A stretch of DNA of 64,000 nucleotides from Caldicoprobacter algeriensis (GCF_023838525.1 NZ_JAHUQD010000005.1:1-64000); one strand, 5' to 3'; positions 44,492 to 53,285 are shown, counted from the first letter of the stretch. Program-made: numbers and translations. Notes: a model not told the origin generated them from the letters alone.

Positions 44492-44534
44492 AGCGGGTTT
44501 GCTTTCTACAATAAGCCCGCTTTCTCTTTTTTGG
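44492..44534 (+). terminator. intrinsic terminator
   Basis: AGCGGGTTT pairs with AAGCCCGCT across a 12-base loop and is followed by TTCTCTTTTTT. Confidence 0.8.
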
Positions 44535-44689
44535 TGTCTAAAAAATTTTGTTTGAATTTTTGACAGGTGTGTGCTATTCTATTCGAGTGAAGTTTACAAA
44601 TTTTGAACTGGTATGGAGGTGGTAGAATGGACGCCGGCCCTAGTAATTTGCCTAAAAGTATAAATGAAATAGGGTATAGAGGGGGTGTG

Positions 44690-44862
44690 CGTTCTACTGC
44701 CTCTGTTTTCCATTTAATAAAAATTTAAACATGTTTTGGCATTAAAAGCTCTTTACAATTGTCTGAGCCATACATTACCTAATAAGGCTATATGGTTTTG
44801 AGAGCAATACGAATAATAAGTTTATGAAGCCGGTTTGTAAATGGAAAACACGGGGCAGTAGA
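44690..44862 (+). repeat. long inverted repeat in mgtE leader
   Basis: Arms TCTACTGCCTCTGTTTTCC (from 44693, extending to 44716) and GGAAAACACGGGGCAGTAGA (44843-44862, extending back to 44838) are complementary over about 24 bases with two or three mismatches and enclose about 121 bases. It lies 91 bases before mgtE in a 418-base gap (44535-44952) that otherwise shows only a TTGACA-like word near 44560. I searched for the M-box magnesium riboswitch pattern and did not find it. The repeat may be a different leader structure or a small palindromic element. Confidence 0.55.
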
Positions 44863-44952
44863 TGGGGTAGAGATAGTGCGGTGTTTTGATGCAAACGGAT
44901 TTCTCGACTCTATTATGCTTTCAAAATCATATAGCGCAAAGGAGGTAATGGT

Positions 44953-46296
44953 ATGGCTATCGATGACATCAAGCAGCTGCTGAAGGAAAAGAGATACGCT
45001 GAGCTGAAAGAAAAGATAAAGGATATGCAGATACAAGATATAGCAGAGATTGTCGATGAGCTTGATACCAAAAACGCCATTATTCTATTCAGGCTGTTGC
45101 CCAAAGAGATAGCGGCCGATGTTTTTTCATACCTCTCTTCCGAACGGCAAAGCGAAATATCCATGATGATAGATGAAAACGAGCTTAACGAAATTGTAAG
45201 CGACCTGTTCTTCGATGATAAGATCGATTTCCTGGAAGAGATGCCGGCCAACGTTGTCAAGAGAATATTGAGAAATACCTCTGAGGCCGAGCGCAAGTTG
45301 ATCAACCAGTTTTTGCAGTATCCGGAATATTCAGCTGGCAGCCTGATGACCATTGAGTTCGTTGACCTCAAAAAAGAGATGACGGTGGCCGAGGCTCTGG
45401 AGAAAATTCGCAGGGTTGGCCGGGACAGGGAGATAATTTATACCTGTTATGTCACCGATGCTCGGCGCAAGCTGGAAGGCATCGTCTCTTTAAAAGACTT
45501 GGTTTTGGCTTCTCCCGATACCAAGGTCGAGGATATAATGAAGAAAGACGTCATATATGTTGATACCTATGATGACCAGGAAGAAGTTGCTGATGTGTTC
45601 AAAAAATATGACCTTCTGGCTGTGCCGGTGGTGGACCAGGAGAAAAGGCTTGTGGGTATAATAACCATAGATGATATCGTCGACGTCATTGAAGAGGAAA
45701 ATACCGAGGATATTCAGCGCATGGCTGCTATTCAGCCCACCGAAGAGGAGTACCTGGATGCCACTCCTTTTATGATTGCGAGGAAAAGGCTATTATGGTT
45801 GCTCATATTGATGATATCGGCTACCGTAAGCGGATATATCATACGGAAGTATCAAGTTGCTCTTGAAGCGGTAGTGGCTTTGGCGGCTTTTATACCCATG
45901 CTTATGGATACCGCAGGGAATGCCGGATCGCAGGCCTCGGTTACGGTGATACGAAGCCTTGTACTGGGAGAACTGGGGTTTAGAGATGTATTCAAGGTTA
46001 TATGGAAGGAAGCTCAAGTGGGGGTGTTGGTCGGTGTAGCGCTGGCTTTGGTTAACTTCATCAGGGTGTATTTTGTTGAAGGCTATGTTTTTGGCATTGC
46101 AATTACCATATCCCTTAGTTTAATATTTACGGTGATAATTGCTAAAATTATTGGTGGGACGCTGCCGATGATTGCTAAAAGGATTGGACTTGACCCCGCT
46201 ATTATGGCCAGTCCACTGATTACTACCATTGCAGATGCCATTTCGCTGACTATATATTTTTCATTGGCGGTTTGGATACTGCATATTAGTATTTAA
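44953..46296 (+). CDS. mgtE: MgtE-type magnesium transporter
   Basis: A 447-residue MgtE. A superhelical N domain (about 1-130) precedes two CBS domains (about 135-255, with VADVFKKYDLLAVPVVDQEKRLVGIITIDDIVD). Five membrane helices follow from about 275, including the family signature PMLMDTAGNAGSQASVTVIRSL. The N and CBS domains sense cytoplasmic Mg and close the pore. AAAGGAGG lies 7 bases before the ATG. Its leader contains the long inverted repeat described separately. Confidence 0.95.
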   Translation: MAIDDIKQLLKEKRYAELKEKIKDMQIQDIAEIVDELDTKNAIILFRLLPKEIAADVFSYLSSERQSEISMMIDENELNEIVSDLFFDDKIDFLEEMPANVVKRILRNTSEAERKLINQFLQYPEYSAGSLMTIEFVDLKKEMTVAEALEKIRRVGRDREIIYTCYVTDARRKLEGIVSLKDLVLASPDTKVEDIMKKDVIYVDTYDDQEEVADVFKKYDLLAVPVVDQEKRLVGIITIDDIVDVIEEENTEDIQRMAAIQPTEEEYLDATPFMIARKRLLWLLILMISATVSGYIIRKYQVALEAVVALAAFIPMLMDTAGNAGSQASVTVIRSLVLGELGFRDVFKVIWKEAQVGVLVGVALALVNFIRVYFVEGYVFGIAITISLSLIFTVIIAKIIGGTLPMIAKRIGLDPAIMASPLITTIADAISLTIYFSLAVWILHISI

Positions 46297-46380
46297 TGAA
46301 CTGAAGGGCGAGAATATAATCTTGAGTACATCTGCTTGAGGATGCCCTCAATTTATTGAGGAGAAAACCTCATAATATTA

Positions 46381-46410
46381 TTGACAAACATTGTTATAAA
46401 GTGCTATTAT
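46381..46410 (+). promoter_or_regulatory. promoter upstream of the TPP riboswitch
   Basis: TTGACA (46381-46386) and TATTAT (46405-46410) with an 18-base spacer place the transcript start about 20 bases before the riboswitch. Confidence 0.75.
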
Positions 46411-46438
46411 CGCAAGTGAGCAATAAGATTAAATATCA

Positions 46439-46531
46439 AACGGGGAGCTGAAGCAATTCGGCTGAGAGGGAGTTGTATGACTCCGACCCGATGAACCTGA
46501 TCTGGGTAATGCCAGCGTAGGGAACGAATTG
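46439..46531 (+). ncRNA. TPP riboswitch (THI element)
   Basis: The conserved cores are all present: GGGGAGCTG, GGCTGAGAGGGAG, GACTCCGACCC, TGAACCTGATCTGGGTAATGCC and GCGTAGGGAA. Thiamine pyrophosphate binding should close a downstream terminator and lower thiT expression. Confidence 0.97.
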
Positions 46532-46539
46532 TGGAAGGG

Positions 46540-46577
46540 GACTACGTGCCCTATTGTTTGGCATGTAGTCTTTTTTT
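46540..46577 (+). terminator. riboswitch-controlled terminator
   Basis: GACTACGTGCC (46540-46550) pairs with GGCATGTAGTC (46560-46570) followed by seven T residues. It lies between the TPP aptamer and the thiT ribosome-binding site. Confidence 0.92.
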
Positions 46578-46606
46578 CTCCCCGGAAAAAGGGAGGAGAG
46601 GATAGT

Positions 46607-47164
46607 ATGAAGAGGACGAACACCAGGATGCTGGTGGAAGCCGGAGTTATGATAGCTCTGGCGCAGGTGCTAAGCTATGTTATACTATTTGAGATGCCAC
46701 AGGGTGGTTCTGTCACGGCAGGTTCTATGGTACCCATTTTTATCTTTGCCTTAAGGTGGGGCACTCCCAGAGGGCTGTTGGCGGGTATGGTTTATGGGAT
46801 TTTACAGTTCATCCTAGGGGAAAAATACAGCTTCCATATAGTATCCATACTATTTGATTATGTTATAGCATTTGCCTGTCTTGGCTTGGCAGGCGTGTTG
46901 AGGCATAATGGGATGGTCGGCGTAATGGCCGGCGTGTTTATGGGAGTGCTGGGGAGATTCATAAGCCATGTCATATCTGGAATAGTGGTGTTTCCACACT
47001 ATGCTCCTGAGGGACAAAGCCCATGGGTATACTCCATACTCTACAACGGCTCTTACCTGCTTCCAGAGTTTATAATCTCAATGGTGATTGTAGGGTTGCT
47101 GTACAGGGTCCTTAAATTCCAACTGCACATGGATAATAGATCCTCTTCTAATTATTCAGCTTAA
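46607..47164 (+). CDS. thiT: ThiT, thiamine-specific S component of an ECF transporter
   Basis: A 185-residue membrane protein with about six helices. The thiamine-site region matches ThiT: MVPIFIFALRWGTPRGLLAG, with Trp and Arg in the conserved GSMVPI..AxRxG motif, and FISHVISGIVVF. It binds thiamine outside and docks on the shared EcfAA'T module, not encoded here. The ATG at 46607 has GGGAGGAGAGG upstream; the longer frame from 46529 runs through the terminator and is rejected. Control by the TPP riboswitch confirms the vitamin. Confidence 0.95.
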   Translation: MKRTNTRMLVEAGVMIALAQVLSYVILFEMPQGGSVTAGSMVPIFIFALRWGTPRGLLAGMVYGILQFILGEKYSFHIVSILFDYVIAFACLGLAGVLRHNGMVGVMAGVFMGVLGRFISHVISGIVVFPHYAPEGQSPWVYSILYNGSYLLPEFIISMVIVGLLYRVLKFQLHMDNRSSSNYSA

Positions 47165-47260
47165 TGTGCAAAGTAAAAACTCAGGAGGAAACTCCTTTAA
47201 TCATTTATACACAAAAGTTTGGAATCTCCGGTTATTACAATTCTTTGAATGCGATGCTTG

Positions 47261-47295
47261 TAAAATAAAAAGTCCAGGTATTTCGCCTGGACTTT
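47261..47295 (-). terminator. intrinsic terminator (minus strand)
   Basis: AAAGTCCAGG and CCTGGACTTT form a 10-base stem; on the minus strand it is followed by TTTTATTTTA. It overlaps the stop codon of the small minus-strand gene. The stretch 47165-47260 has no gene. Confidence 0.8.
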
Positions 47296-47587
47296 ACTCG
47301 TTAAATGGTACCTTGTTCTTTTCTGCGAATCTCTTGAGAACATCGACGATCCACTGGAAATCGTCCTTTATAACGCCCTTTTCGATGATATATGGTGCAT
47401 CTTCACCCTGAACGTGAACTTCTATCCTTTCAACGGGCTTGGAGAAAAATAGTATTTTCTTTATGCCGGTGGTGCGTTGAAACTTGATTATCTTGCTGGC
47501 ATGGAATCTTTTCCAGTGTTTGCCGCCTGCAAGTAATGAAAGCTCTCCCAGATCCGCATTAAACTCCTTGACATACTGGGCCCCCAT
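47294..47587 (-). CDS. conserved-looking small protein of unknown function
   Basis: A 97-residue protein (start ATG 47587, GGAGGA 9 bases upstream; a start at 47596 would abut that site). It has a plain globular composition with KHWKRFHASKIIKFQRTTGIKKILFFSKPVERIEVHV and no membrane segment or cofactor motif. I do not recognise the family. It is a single-gene unit closed by its own terminator, which supports that it is real. Confidence 0.7.
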   Translation of the reverse strand: MGAQYVKEFNADLGELSLLAGGKHWKRFHASKIIKFQRTTGIKKILFFSKPVERIEVHVQGEDAPYIIEKGVIKDDFQWIVDVLKRFAEKNKVPFNE

Positions 47588-47845
47588 ACTACCCATTCCT
47601 CCTTATACGTTTTTACTCCCGTTGAAGTAAAACGCTGAGGAATACGGTATAATAGATATGCAAATACGCTTTCTGGATATGATACAGCGGCAAACGGGAT
47701 GCTATATTAATTATAGCATACTACTAAAACCGAGAAAAGGGGTAAGGATTGTCATAAGTTTAGAATTTAACGATACATTTTTGTGACAATGTGCTAAAAT
47801 ATGGTTATGCTGTACTTTGCAAAATCAATACGGGGAGGCATTTTC
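47588..47845. other. intergenic region before ahcY
   Basis: Contains TATAAT at about 47648-47653 and a palindrome TGCTATA-TTAAT-TATAGCA (47700-47718). The palindrome may be an operator for ahcY. No SAH or SAM riboswitch pattern is recognised. Confidence 0.4.
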
Positions 47846-49087
47846 ATGAACAGCACTATCAGGGATATAACTCTGGCAGATGAAGGCCAGAGACGAATCG
47901 ACTGGGTCAGGCGCTACATGCCTTTGCTTAACCAGCTGGAGAAGGAATTTGAGGCGACAAAACCTTTTAAGGGTAAGAAGATTGCGGTGTCGGTACATCT
48001 AGAGGCCAAAACGGCTTATCTGTGCCTCGTTTTGGCAGCCGGAGGCGCTGAAGTTGCTGTCACCGGCAGCAACCCGTTATCTACGCAGGATGCCGTGGCG
48101 GCGGCGCTGGTAAAAGCCGGGCTTACAGTTCATGCATGGCACGGCGCCACCGAAGAGGAGTATAAAGAGCATCTGAGCAGGACTCTGGATATAAGGCCCG
48201 ACATCATCATCGATGATGGGGGAGACCTGGTGGCTATGCTGCATTCTTCACGCCAGGAGCTGTGTGACAGGATAATAGGCGGCTGCGAGGAGACCACCAC
48301 CGGCGTCCTCAGGCTGCGGGCCAGGGAAAGGGAAGGTAAGCTGAAATTCCCCATGATTGCTGTAAACGATGCATACTGCAAATACCTCTTTGACAACCGG
48401 TATGGCACGGGACAGTCGGTATGGGATGGTATCATGCGCACCACAAACCTCATCATCGCGGGCAAGAACGTGGTGGTGGCAGGGTATGGCTGGTGCGGAA
48501 AAGGGGTGGCCATGAAGGCCAGGGGCCTTGGTGCAAACGTGATCATAACCGAGGTGGACCCGATAAAAGCCTTGGAGGCTGCCATGGACGGCTTCAGGGT
48601 GATGACCATGCTTGAGGCTGCCGAGATTGGCGATATATTCATAACCACTACCGGTTGCACCAAGGTCATAAGGCGAGAGCACTTTGAAAGGATGAAGGAT
48701 GGGGTACTGCTGGCCAATGCGGGGCACTTTGACGTTGAGATATGTAAACCTGATCTGGAGGCCCTGGCGGTGGAAAAGCGCATGATGCGCCACAATGTGG
48801 AGGGCTACGTGATGAAGGATGGAAGGGTGCTGAATCTCCTGGCCCAGGGTAGGCTGGTGAATCTGGCCTCGGGTGACGGGCATCCTGCTGAAATCATGGA
48901 TATGAGCTTTGCGCTGCAGGCCCTTTCGGTGCAGTATCTGATTGAAAACGGGGACAAGCTCGAACCAAAAGTATACAGCGTTCCACGGTTTATCGATTAC
49001 AGGGTAGCACGGATGAAGCTCCAGGCCATGGGTATTAACATCGATTCCTTGACCCCTGAGCAGGAACGCTATCTTATGTCTTATTGA
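47846..49087 (+). CDS. ahcY: adenosylhomocysteinase
   Basis: A 413-residue S-adenosylhomocysteine hydrolase. The NAD-binding loop [22 protein letters not shown] (about 210-230), the active-site Lys region [20 protein letters not shown] and VHLEAKTA near the N-terminus are intact. The length is near that of the thermophilic bacterial/archaeal form (about 400-420) and shorter than the 465-residue form. It splits SAH into adenosine and homocysteine, relieving product inhibition of methyltransferases. ATG 47846 has GGGGAGG upstream. The adjacent deaminase probably consumes the same or related nucleosides. Confidence 0.95.
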   Translation: MNSTIRDITLADEGQRRIDWVRRYMPLLNQLEKEFEATKPFKGKKIAVSVHLEAKTAYLCLVLAAGGAEVAVTGSNPLSTQDAVAAALVKAGLTVHAWHGATEEEYKEHLSRTLDIRPDIIIDDGGDLVAMLHSSRQELCDRIIGGCEETTTGVLRLRAREREGKLKFPMIAVNDAYCKYLFDNRYGTGQSVWDGIMRTTNLIIAGKNVVVAGYGWCGKGVAMKARGLGANVIITEVDPIKALEAAMDGFRVMTMLEAAEIGDIFITTTGCTKVIRREHFERMKDGVLLANAGHFDVEICKPDLEALAVEKRMMRHNVEGYVMKDGRVLNLLAQGRLVNLASGDGHPAEIMDMSFALQALSVQYLIENGDKLEPKVYSVPRFIDYRVARMKLQAMGINIDSLTPEQERYLMSY

Positions 49088-49265
49088 ATTTACATGGAAA
49101 TGCTGTGCCGGGACAAGCGTTTTTGAAGGATAAAATGAGTTTGGCGTGTGAAGCCAGAGGTGAAAACTGAGGCGGTTCAAGATAAGCATATAAATGCACG
49201 GAAGGAGGCAAAGGGCGCATTTGTGATATCCTGTGTAGAGATAGGATGTGCTGCGCCGGTATGTT

Positions 49266-50582
49266 ATGAGGGCTCTCATAAGAAACGTTTATATAATCAC
49301 CATGGATGATCAAGATAATCAATATCCTGGCGGCTGCATTGCCGTAGAAGGCGATACAATTGCATACGTAGGGGATGAAGAACGTCTACCTGCGGGTTTT
49401 GTGCCCGATGGGATACTTGACGGCTGTGGCATGTTGGCCTTACCTGGGTTTGTCAATGCCCATACCCATTCGGCTATGTCGCTGTTCCGGGGCTATGCCA
49501 ACGATATTCCGCTCATGGATTGGCTGGCGCAAAAGATATGGCCTCTTGAGGACAGGTTGCAGCCGCAGGACGCTTACTGGCTGTCCATGCTGTCCATTGC
49601 AGAAATGGCCATGAGCGGGGTCACCGCTTTTGCCGATATGTACATGTTCATGGATCAAACAGCAAAAGCGGTGGAGCATTCAGGGATTCGAGCTGTTCTG
49701 GCAAGAGGATTGCAGGGGCCGGATGCCAGGTCGGAGCAGCGCCTTGCGGAAAACCGCCGACTGTGGGAGGAATGGCACGGTGGGGCAGAAGGGCGTATAA
49801 GGGTTATGGTTGGGCCACATGCCATCTATACCTGTGACGGTGACTACCTGAAGCGCTGCATGGATCTGGCAGAGCAACTGGGGGTGGGCCTCCATATCCA
49901 TTTGGCCGAGACGCGCACCGAAGTCGAAGAGGCATTGAAGAAACATGGCAAAACTCCTGTTGAATACCTGGAGAGTATAGGTTTTTTCAATCTGCCGGTT
50001 TTGGCCGCTCACTGCGTGCACCTTACGCAGCGCGATATGGATATACTTAAGGAACACGACGTACAGGTGGCGCATTGCCCTGTTAGCAATTTAAAGCTGG
50101 GCAGCGGCATCGCACAGGTATCCCTGCTCCTTGAAAAGGGGATAAACGTAGGGCTGGGGACCGACAGCGCAGCCAGCAATAACAGCCTGAGCGTTATGAG
50201 GGAGATGACCTTTGCCGCTTTGCTAGGCAAAGGTATAAACGAGGACCCAACCGTTATTCCGGCAAAACAGGCCCTTAAAATGGCCACTGTTTGCGGTGCA
50301 AAGGCTATAGGGTGGAGCCACGAGATAGGTTCACTGGAGCCGGGAAAGAAGGCCGATATAATACTGATCAAGTGTGATGCCCCGCATTATTATCCTGCTG
50401 CTGACCCGGTTACCCATCTGGTGTACAGCGGGCGCGACGCTGACGTTGATACCGTTATTGTAAACGGAAAGGTATTGATGAGGAAGCGGCAGCTGACCAC
50501 CATAGACTTAGAGAGGGTATACTATGAGGTTGGACAAATAAGAAACAGGGTTATGGGGGGGGGAACTGAAGATGCGTGCTGA
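49266..50582 (+). CDS. mtaD: 5'-methylthioadenosine/SAH deaminase-type amidohydrolase
   Basis: A 438-residue amidohydrolase of the TrzA/MtaD group. Metal site and catalytic residues appear in FVNAHTHSAMSLFRGYAND (first His pair), HIHLAETRTEVEEA, AAHCVHLTQRDM and VGLGTDSAASNN. It deaminates MTA, SAH or adenosine to the inosyl form. It sits 160 bases behind ahcY, so SAH can be either hydrolysed or deaminated. The start is ambiguous: ATG 49266 fits family N-termini but has no clear ribosome-binding site, and GTG 49248 is an alternative. Its end overlaps the DUF815 remnant. Confidence 0.9.
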   Translation: MRALIRNVYIITMDDQDNQYPGGCIAVEGDTIAYVGDEERLPAGFVPDGILDGCGMLALPGFVNAHTHSAMSLFRGYANDIPLMDWLAQKIWPLEDRLQPQDAYWLSMLSIAEMAMSGVTAFADMYMFMDQTAKAVEHSGIRAVLARGLQGPDARSEQRLAENRRLWEEWHGGAEGRIRVMVGPHAIYTCDGDYLKRCMDLAEQLGVGLHIHLAETRTEVEEALKKHGKTPVEYLESIGFFNLPVLAAHCVHLTQRDMDILKEHDVQVAHCPVSNLKLGSGIAQVSLLLEKGINVGLGTDSAASNNSLSVMREMTFAALLGKGINEDPTVIPAKQALKMATVCGAKAIGWSHEIGSLEPGKKADIILIKCDAPHYYPAADPVTHLVYSGRDADVDTVIVNGKVLMRKRQLTTIDLERVYYEVGQIRNRVMGGGTEDAC

Positions 50583-50981
50583 AAATGTTGCAATGAGTCG
50601 CATTGAGGAACAGGCAGGGAGGGTCGACAGGGCCTTGAAGGGCCTGGTTTTGTACAGGCAGCTGCGGCATGAGCCGGCTGTTCAGGCATTCGAGGATTTT
50701 GTGGCCGGCCTTGTAAGCGACGGCGTTTGTGCCGGACGGCTGTGGGATGACTATAACCGTTTTGTACGAGGACCTACCTGGAGATGGTGGAACGCCTTGC
50801 GTCCAGATGCGGGATCTCGATGGACGCCGATGCTTTGAGGGAAGAGGCCCTGCGCTGGGAGAAAAGGTATAACGGCCGTTCGGGGCGTACAGCCCGCCAG
50901 TTTATAGATTATCTTGAGGCAAGGCTGGGCGACGCGTCTCAGAGCTGGGAGACTGCGTCAAAATATGATGAGGGGGCATAA
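50572..50981 (+). pseudogene. internally deleted, frameshifted DUF815 AAA+ ATPase
   Basis: Two short frames together give the two ends of a DUF815 ATPase but not its middle. The first (50572 onward) resembles the Clostridial N-terminus (LKGLVLYRQLRHEPAVQAF). The second, in another frame up to 50981, has the characteristic C-terminus EALRWEKRYNGRSGRTARQFIDYL. The junction is near 50770-50785. A full protein has over 400 residues, so the Walker A/B domain (about 250 residues) has been lost. A good ribosome-binding site (GGGGGGGAA) remains. No ATPase activity is expected. Confidence 0.7.
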
Positions 50982-51093
50982 ATGTTTTAATGCTTTGTTA
51001 GGTGATTATTAAAGGTTTTATAAAAGTTGCGTAAAACTTTTGAAATATATCTAGGGTATAATATAAGCAAGCCAAATAAGAGGGGGGAGGCCC

Positions 51094-51225
51094 ATGTACA
51101 GGTTGTTCAGGAGCGAGGTCGGAAGAGGGATTACCGGAATCATAGTCTCGATTATACTGGTGTTGGCGGCATTATTTCCCATATTCTTTATGGAGCTGTT
51201 AAGCCAGCTGGTATCTTTGACTTGA
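51094..51225 (+). CDS. small single-pass membrane peptide (43 aa)
   Basis: A 43-codon frame starting at ATG 51094 with a very strong GGGGGGAGG 5 bases upstream. It encodes MYRLFRSEVGRG, then a hydrophobic helix ITGIIVSIILVLAALFPIFF and a short tail ending VSLT. A TATAAT at 51057-51062 lies about 30 bases ahead and a terminator follows. No family is recognised. Strong translation signals around a tiny hydrophobic frame suggest a real small membrane protein, though a toxin-like peptide or leader is also possible. Confidence 0.6.
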   Translation: MYRLFRSEVGRGITGIIVSIILVLAALFPIFFMELLSQLVSLT

Positions 51226-51320
51226 GTTTTGTAACAAATGCTGTGTTGGGCATTTGATGGACGGTATAGATTGTGGTGGATATAACATCTGCACAGGTAC
51301 ATGAAAGTCAGTGGTATATG

Positions 51321-51358
51321 AAGGCCATCTCCGTGGGAGGGGATGGCTTTGTGTTTTT
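51321..51358 (+). terminator. intrinsic terminator
   Basis: AAGGCCATC and GGATGGCTT form a stem with a loop rich in G, followed by TGTGTTTTT. It closes the unit of the 43-residue peptide. Confidence 0.7.
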
Positions 51359-51375
51359 AGATGATCTATATTAAA

Positions 51376-51410
51376 CATGAAATGACCGAGCACTGCCCGG
51401 TCATTTCATG
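51376..51410 (-). terminator. intrinsic terminator of the sleB-like gene
   Basis: A perfect 13-base stem CATGAAATGACCG (51376-51388) / CGGTCATTTCATG (51398-51410) overlaps the end of the minus-strand gene; a T-rich tract follows on that strand. Confidence 0.8.
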
Positions 51411-51895
51411 AATACATGGTTGCCTATCACCACGCTGCTTGCAGCCTTGCGCTCCTTCATCCATCTGGATGTGGCCGTCCTGGGGTTATAATAAAACAGG
51501 CATCCTCCGGTTGGGTCATACCCCATTACGGCATCCAGGGCGGCTCGATAGCATTCTACATCAGGGGTGAGATAAATCTGTCCGTCCTGAACACACGTGA
51601 AGGCGTAGGGCTGCATTATAACCTCTTTCAAGGTATTGGGGAAAAGGGGAGATTTCAACCGGTTCATTATTACGGCGGCTACTGCTACCTTACCTGTATA
51701 TGGCTCCCCTCTTGCTTCGCCATTTATCACTCTGGCCAGCAGGTGTACATCATCTGGCTTTCAATGGGTAATGCTGCATATCCTGTTGACGTAGTCTGTT
51801 ATGACCCTGTGCTGGTTTAAGTCTGTCTCTGCCAGTGCTTGGGTGGGTATCATGAAGCAGGCTGTTGCAAGCACGAGGGCTAGAGCCTTTTTCAT
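51401..51895 (-). pseudogene. SleB-type cell-wall (spore cortex) hydrolase interrupted by in-frame TGA
   Basis: Reading from ATG 51895 (GGAGGAGGGAA upstream) gives a signal peptide MKKALALVLATACFMIPTQALA and about 22 more residues. A TGA (51761-51763) stops it. The same frame then continues into a complete SleB/CwlJ catalytic domain: LLARVINGEARGEPYTGKVAVAAVIMNRL (catalytic Glu in the GEARGE motif), PYAFTCVQDG and a final GNHVFMK. Full length would be 164 residues. Either the gene is inactivated by one nonsense change, or a downstream GTG (51730) restarts a leaderless domain. The missing residue would lie between signal peptide and enzyme. Confidence 0.75.
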
Positions 51896-51969
51896 GATTG
51901 TTCCCTCCTCCATGTATTATTTTGTGCTGGCCAGAACTTAATATACCTTGAAATACTTGAAATAAAAGG

Positions 51970-52401
51970 CTATATCTTGTTATAGCGTTTTAGTATGCCC
52001 TGCAGCATTCTCGCATGCCTTGCTTCATCTTTTGCCGAAAGGTTGAAATAGTCCCGGGCCGAAGCGATACCCAGCTCTTGTGCCTTGTCTGCTGCCTCTT
52101 TCTTTCCTTGATTGGCAAATACTTCACCTTCTAACATTCTTTTGATGTTTTCGAATATGTCTTCCTGCAACATGCCGTTGAGCTCTGCAAATACTGCGGC
52201 ATGCTCGGCTTCCTCCCAGGCAATGGTTTTGAGTACCTCTGCTATCTCAGGATAACCCTGCCTTTGGGCCAGCCTTGCCATGGCCAGGTACATGCCCACT
52301 TCGCTGGTTTCGCCGTTGAAGTTTTGTTTGACCACCCTTTCAAGCTCTGTACCTTTGGTTTCGCCGAGTATGTTTTCAGTTACAAGCTTTAAATCCTGCA
52401 T
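51970..52401 (-). CDS. rubrerythrin-like ferritin-domain protein (no rubredoxin)
   Basis: A 143-residue four-helix protein. Paired Glu/His iron ligands lie in [32 protein letters not shown], and [15 protein letters not shown]. It lacks the C-terminal rubredoxin CxxC modules of full rubrerythrin, so it belongs to the short sulerythrin/ferritin-like group that handles peroxide or iron in anaerobes. ATG 52401 follows GGGAGGCG; the longer start at 52419 overlaps the partner gene. Stable pairing with the Cys-rich gene upstream suggests a shared redox role (inference). Confidence 0.87.
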   Translation of the reverse strand: MQDLKLVTENILGETKGTELERVVKQNFNGETSEVGMYLAMARLAQRQGYPEIAEVLKTIAWEEAEHAAVFAELNGMLQEDIFENIKRMLEGEVFANQGKKEAADKAQELGIASARDYFNLSAKDEARHARMLQGILKRYNKI

Positions 52402-52415
52402 ATTATCGCCTCCCA

Positions 52416-52859
52416 TCACTTGTTGTTTTTTATATTGCTGAAAGCCTCAAATATCCTTTGTGCAATTTCCTTATTTTCATTGTTCAAATCGGCAAAGTAC
52501 AGAAAGGTGCTGCCCTTATATTCTAAGTAGTCTCCCAAAAGCGCTATTTCCATACAGCTTCTTATTATGTTTATGACGCATTCGTCATCGTGATATAGCT
52601 GACAGTTTTTGCATTCGTTGAGTATAAAGGCTATGGCATTTATCAAGTCTTCTTCGTCATACAGCTTGGTGTCGAAGGAGGGTATGTTGTCCATGCCGCC
52701 ATCTATGAACTCGTTGTGTTGCTTAAAGGCTTTTAGCAATACGTGCTTGCAATAGCCTATCAGGCACGCCTCTTTTTGACATGTACCGCAAAAGTCCTCG
52801 GTGAGGCAGCATTTTCCAACCTGTTCAATCAGCCGGTCATAGTTGATGTTCTTGTTCAA
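52416..52859 (-). CDS. Cys-rich protein in operon with the ferritin-like gene
   Basis: A 147-residue protein with nine or more cysteines, clustered near the N-terminus ([23 protein letters not shown]) and at about 83-97 ([15 protein letters not shown]). The pattern fits bound zinc or iron-sulfur, and the remainder is helical. Start is TTG 52859, 7 bases after AAGGGGG. Its 3' end overlaps the nominal upstream start of the ferritin-like gene, so both are co-transcribed. I do not recognise the family. Confidence 0.75.
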   Translation of the reverse strand: MNKNINYDRLIEQVGKCCLTEDFCGTCQKEACLIGYCKHVLLKAFKQHNEFIDGGMDNIPSFDTKLYDEEDLINAIAFILNECKNCQLYHDDECVINIIRSCMEIALLGDYLEYKGSTFLYFADLNNENKEIAQRIFEAFSNIKNNK

Positions 52860-53285
52860 TCATTATCCCCCTTTTATGGAGAGTTATGTTGTGTTATTAT
52901 TTCTATATATTTACCTAACCCGCGTGGTAAAGCATGAAACAGCTTTTTCAATTTGTTAAAAAGGGGTTGCTTTAAATACGGAAATTCAGCTTATTGATCG
53001 ATACGTCGGATTACGGCTATGTATGGACGGATGGATAAACAAATCCATGCGAGTGTTGAAGGCCAAAGGGTTTTTGAGGCGACAAACACAGTAATATGCC
53101 GGTGTCTGATGATGATTTTTGTTGTGAAAAAACGGCAGTAAACTGTTGTTCGGAATGTTGAGAAGGAAACAGTGCATGAGATTTTACGTGACAACGGTCA
53201 TGCATATGGGTATAAAATTAGTGTTAATGTTTTAATTTACATAGATTTTAACAGAAATTTAACGGAAAGGGGAAATGTGTAGGCG
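52860..53285. other. intergenic region upstream of fhs
   Basis: A 426-base gap. GTGACA (53188-53193) and TATAAA (53211-53216) with a 17-base spacer form a likely fhs promoter. The preceding 200 bases contain only short frames without ribosome-binding sites or recognisable residues. Confidence 0.5.

Noticed and set aside
44535-44952. M-box magnesium riboswitch before mgtE
   Set aside because: The conserved M-box cores are not recognisable; only a long inverted repeat is seen, which is reported instead.
51761-51763. TGA in the sleB-like gene as selenocysteine codon
   Set aside because: SleB enzymes do not use selenocysteine, the position lies in a linker and no SECIS-like hairpin directly follows.
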